A stretch of DNA of 22,705 bases from a virus. Position numbers and translations under genes: made by a program. The notes beneath the pieces were generated by a model. It did no database searches. It saw nothing but the letters and a program-made list of their open reading frames with translations, and was not told the DNA's origin. The stretch is taken from positions 1 through 22,705 of IMG/VR virus record IMGVR_UViG_3300005613_003664, one strand, 5' to 3'. Below, in pieces: positions 21,329 to 22,705 of this stretch; within the stretch, counting starts at the first letter, position 1; the number at the start of each line of letters is the position of its first letter.

Positions 21329-22072
21329 ATGAAGCATAATGATATTGTTTTGAAAATAAATAAAGAAAGGTTGGCATTACTTTTATGCCATAAATTTGGC
21401 GATATGGGTTGTTGGAGTCCTTTTCATTGGGTTGTTCAGAAGAAAATTGATGATTGGAAACAAGAAGAAACTGCCCATCTATTACAAACTTTAAGGGAAG
21501 AAACTTTTGACAATCTAAAGGATATAAAAGAGAAGTTTGTAGAAGCAAGTAAATCTATTTTAGAATTGTCAAAAGAAAAAAGTTTGCAGATTGAAAAAAC
21601 ATTTGAGTTTCCAATAATAAAAGGAGATGGGCAGTATAAATGCACAAAAGGATTTATTGATTTAATTGTGCATTGTCGTCCAATCAGAATACATCAATTT
21701 TCAACATACCAAAAAGACAACCCAATAGAATTTGTTATTGAAATTAAAAAGGAAAAGGACTTTGATGATTTTGGAGATATACTTCGCCAAATTAAAGAGT
21801 ATAGGGAATACTATAATACTTATGGCATAAAAAGATGGACAAGTCAAGTAATGCCAACAAATGAAGAACACAGATATGGAAACTCTGGAAATGATTTTAT
21901 TTTCTGTGTTCTTTCAACTAAAATTCCAAACAATATCAAAGAGTTATTTGAGGACGAGGGAATTATGTGCTTAGAGCTTGATAGTCTAAACGCCCCGTCT
22001 GAAACTTCGCCTGAAGGCGATTCTGCTACGCAGAAGGATTTAATATGCGTTAAAGAGGAGTTTCAAAAATGA
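21329..22072 (+). CDS. PD-(D/E)XK nuclease-like protein (247 aa)
   Basis: The core reads KGFIDLIVHC (catalytic Asp), then about 25 residues later EFVIEIKKEKDF (the ExK), then DILRQIKEYREYY (the Gln of motif IV with helix). This order and spacing define PD-(D/E)XK nucleases, and the IEIK and QIKEYR motifs are strong. The N-terminal 85 residues are helical and unassigned (HKFGDMGCWSPFHWVV). The last 27 or so residues are encoded by the next spacer and are low in complexity. The start has GGGAG nine bases upstream. As part of the same array as an adenine methyltransferase it could be a restriction or defence enzyme, or a recombination nuclease. The cassette arms are 21293-21305 and 21992-22004. 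Confidence 0.7.
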   Translation: MKHNDIVLKINKERLALLLCHKFGDMGCWSPFHWVVQKKIDDWKQEETAHLLQTLREETFDNLKDIKEKFVEASKSILELSKEKSLQIEKTFEFPIIKGDGQYKCTKGFIDLIVHCRPIRIHQFSTYQKDNPIEFVIEIKKEKDFDDFGDILRQIKEYREYYNTYGIKRWTSQVMPTNEEHRYGNSGNDFIFCVLSTKIPNNIKELFEDEGIMCLELDSLNAPSETSPEGDSATQKDLICVKEEFQK

Positions 22073-22162
22073 AACTCTCCAAATTCCTTTCAGGAACTTT
22101 CCTTAACGCTAATATTAAACTCAATTCGCAAGTCCTCCTCCAAGTGGGGCAATCAGATTAAA
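21992..22162. repeat. Hairpin spacer 4 of the cassette array
   Basis: It opens with GCCCCGTCTGAAA (21992-22004), the perfect inverse of 21293-21305. Hairpins: 22007-22020 (5 bp, loop TGAA), 22021-22035 (6 bp, loop TAC), 22058-22077 (8 bp, loop AAAA), 22084-22096 (5 bp, loop TTC). Long stem: TTTAATAT+GCGTTAA (22039-22053) with TTAACGC (22103-22109), bulge TA, ATATTAAA (22112-22119). The 3' part (AATTCGCAAGTCC, about 22123-22135) should be the arm of a next cassette, but I find no partner before or after the contig junction. A short frame (22069-22161, MKLSKFLSG...) is open here. Confidence 0.85.
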
Positions 22163-22273
22163 ATGGCTAATATAATAAAAGAAATCTTTTGGAAAGGAAA
22201 AACCGAGATGGGAGTAGTTTGGCTTATGTTTATTTTAGGATTAATCTTTGGGTTTTTCCTAAGGAGTTGTTAA
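22163..22273 (+). CDS. Single-pass membrane miniprotein (36 aa)
   Basis: Thirty-six residues: a basic start (MANIIKEIFWKGKTEMG), then one hydrophobic helix (VVWLMFILGLIFGFFL) and RSC. It follows spacer 4 and stops directly before the ATG of the junction-crossing membrane gene (TAA-ATG). The spacer's start signal here is weaker (GGGGCAATCAGATTAAA). Function unknown. Confidence 0.5.
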   Translation: MANIIKEIFWKGKTEMGVVWLMFILGLIFGFFLRSC

Positions 22274-22705
22274 ATGATAAAGAAAACTAAAAATCCAAAA
22301 AGAGTAAGTATAACAAAATTAATAGTTTTTACTATGTATGCTTTTATTGTAGGAATTATTGGAGTTTCACTTCCAAAAACTATTAATTTTATAGAAGTAT
22401 TTTTAATCGGAGCAGGAGTTTTTATAGTTATTTTGCTTGTCTTAGGTTTTATTGGTTATAGTTTAATGTATGCTCTAACAACTGGAAGCGAAACTATAAC
22501 AATAAAAGAGAAATGGGTTAAGTATCATGGAGACGACGCAAAATATCTTGTAAGTTCAATAGATGGACAAGTTTTTCAAATCACAGATACTATAATTAAG
22601 TGGAGATGGAATAGTAGTGATTTGTATGCTTCTTTGGATGCAAACCAAACTTGTCAGATAAAAACTCAAGGATGGAGATTTCCATTGTTTTCCGATTATA
22701 AAAAT
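22274..22705 (+). CDS. 5' part of junction-crossing small membrane protein
   Basis: It starts MIKKTKNPKRVSITKL with AAGGAG ten bases upstream. Two hydrophobic helices lie at about residues 16-34 and 42-66, then a soluble C-terminal half. The frame is cut by the contig end in its 144th codon and completed at 1-147, giving 151 residues in the circle. The arrangement, two helices followed by an aromatic C-terminal domain with GWRFPLFS, resembles small membrane proteins in phages whose role is unknown. Confidence 0.85.
   Translation, partial: MIKKTKNPKRVSITKLIVFTMYAFIVGIIGVSLPKTINFIEVFLIGAGVFIVILLVLGFIGYSLMYALTTGSETITIKEKWVKYHGDDAKYLVSSIDGQVFQITDTIIKWRWNSSDLYASLDANQTCQIKTQGWRFPLFSDYKN
22583..22705. 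repeat. Right copy of 123-bp terminal direct repeat
   Basis: Identical to 1-123; see that entry. Removing one copy leaves the 22,582-bp circle. Confidence 0.95.

Noticed and set aside
19995-22162. Integron attC sites
   Set aside because: The spacers separate cassettes and fold, but attC needs an RYYYAAC box on the 5' side and GTTRRRY on the 3' side. Here the conserved pieces are GCGTTAAAG first and CCTTAACGC last, the opposite order, and neither fits the full consensus. No integron-type tyrosine integrase is in the window.
19343-22162. CRISPR array
   Set aside because: The repeated spacers are about 150-170 bases, diverged, and alternate with protein genes. No short identical repeats and no cas genes are present.

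Overview
This window looks like a complete, circular genome of about 22.6 kb, most likely an archaeal virus or virus-derived plasmid. The first 123 bases recur exactly as the last 123. A membrane-protein gene that runs off the right end is finished, in frame, at the left end (22274 to the end, then 1-147). The host is probably an archaeon, perhaps of the DPANN group. The window has archaeal-style TATA boxes about 25 bases upstream of a leaderless start. It encodes a large secreted protein with LamG and Ig-like repeats of the type common in DPANN genomes. It also has many tiny zinc-finger genes and a small two-helix membrane protein resembling spindle-shaped virus capsid proteins. The host assignment is inference from protein style; no ribosomal or host gene is present.

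Layout. 1-2915 (+) carries small early or accessory genes: a C2HC finger, a serine recombinase catalytic domain, a membrane-embedded HEXXH protein and a run of small membrane or coiled-coil proteins. 4778-2968 (-) carries an unknown helical protein, a P-loop ATPase and the capsid-like protein. 4938-14514 (+) is a tightly overlapping operon of virion-type genes: a 726-aa Ser/Thr/Gln-rich protein, a helical protein, several membrane proteins and a 1425-aa LamG/Ig-like surface protein. 14515-17780 holds the replication module: an antisense zinc protein, a strong hairpin, a small beta protein, a D5/SF3 helicase, a 9-bp iteron array that is a candidate origin, a winged-helix regulator and an OB-fold-like single-strand-binding protein. 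17779-19346 has two zinc proteins and two SAM methyltransferases. 19343-22273 is an accessory cassette array.

The cassette array is the most unusual part. Four consecutive gene cassettes (a DNA adenine methyltransferase-like gene; YopX; a zinc ribbon plus winged helix; a PD-(D/E)XK nuclease-like gene) are separated by related spacers of about 150 bases packed with hairpins. Each cassette is bounded by its own private 13-14-bp perfect inverted repeat, different from the others. Inside the spacers, loop sequences and an outer TAATAT/ATATTA stem stay constant while the other stems change on both sides together. This covariation, visible by eye, argues that folding (of DNA or RNA) is selected. 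The pattern recalls integron cassettes in logic, but it lacks attC-type core sites and no integron integrase is present.

Regulation. Three copies of a 15-bp element (TGTNACANTGTNACA) lie upstream of the capsid-like gene (one) and the virion operon (two, exactly 21 bp apart), suggesting one regulator ties these units together. The winged-helix protein at 16882 is a candidate. Genes within units are linked by ATGA/TAATG overlaps, implying translational coupling.
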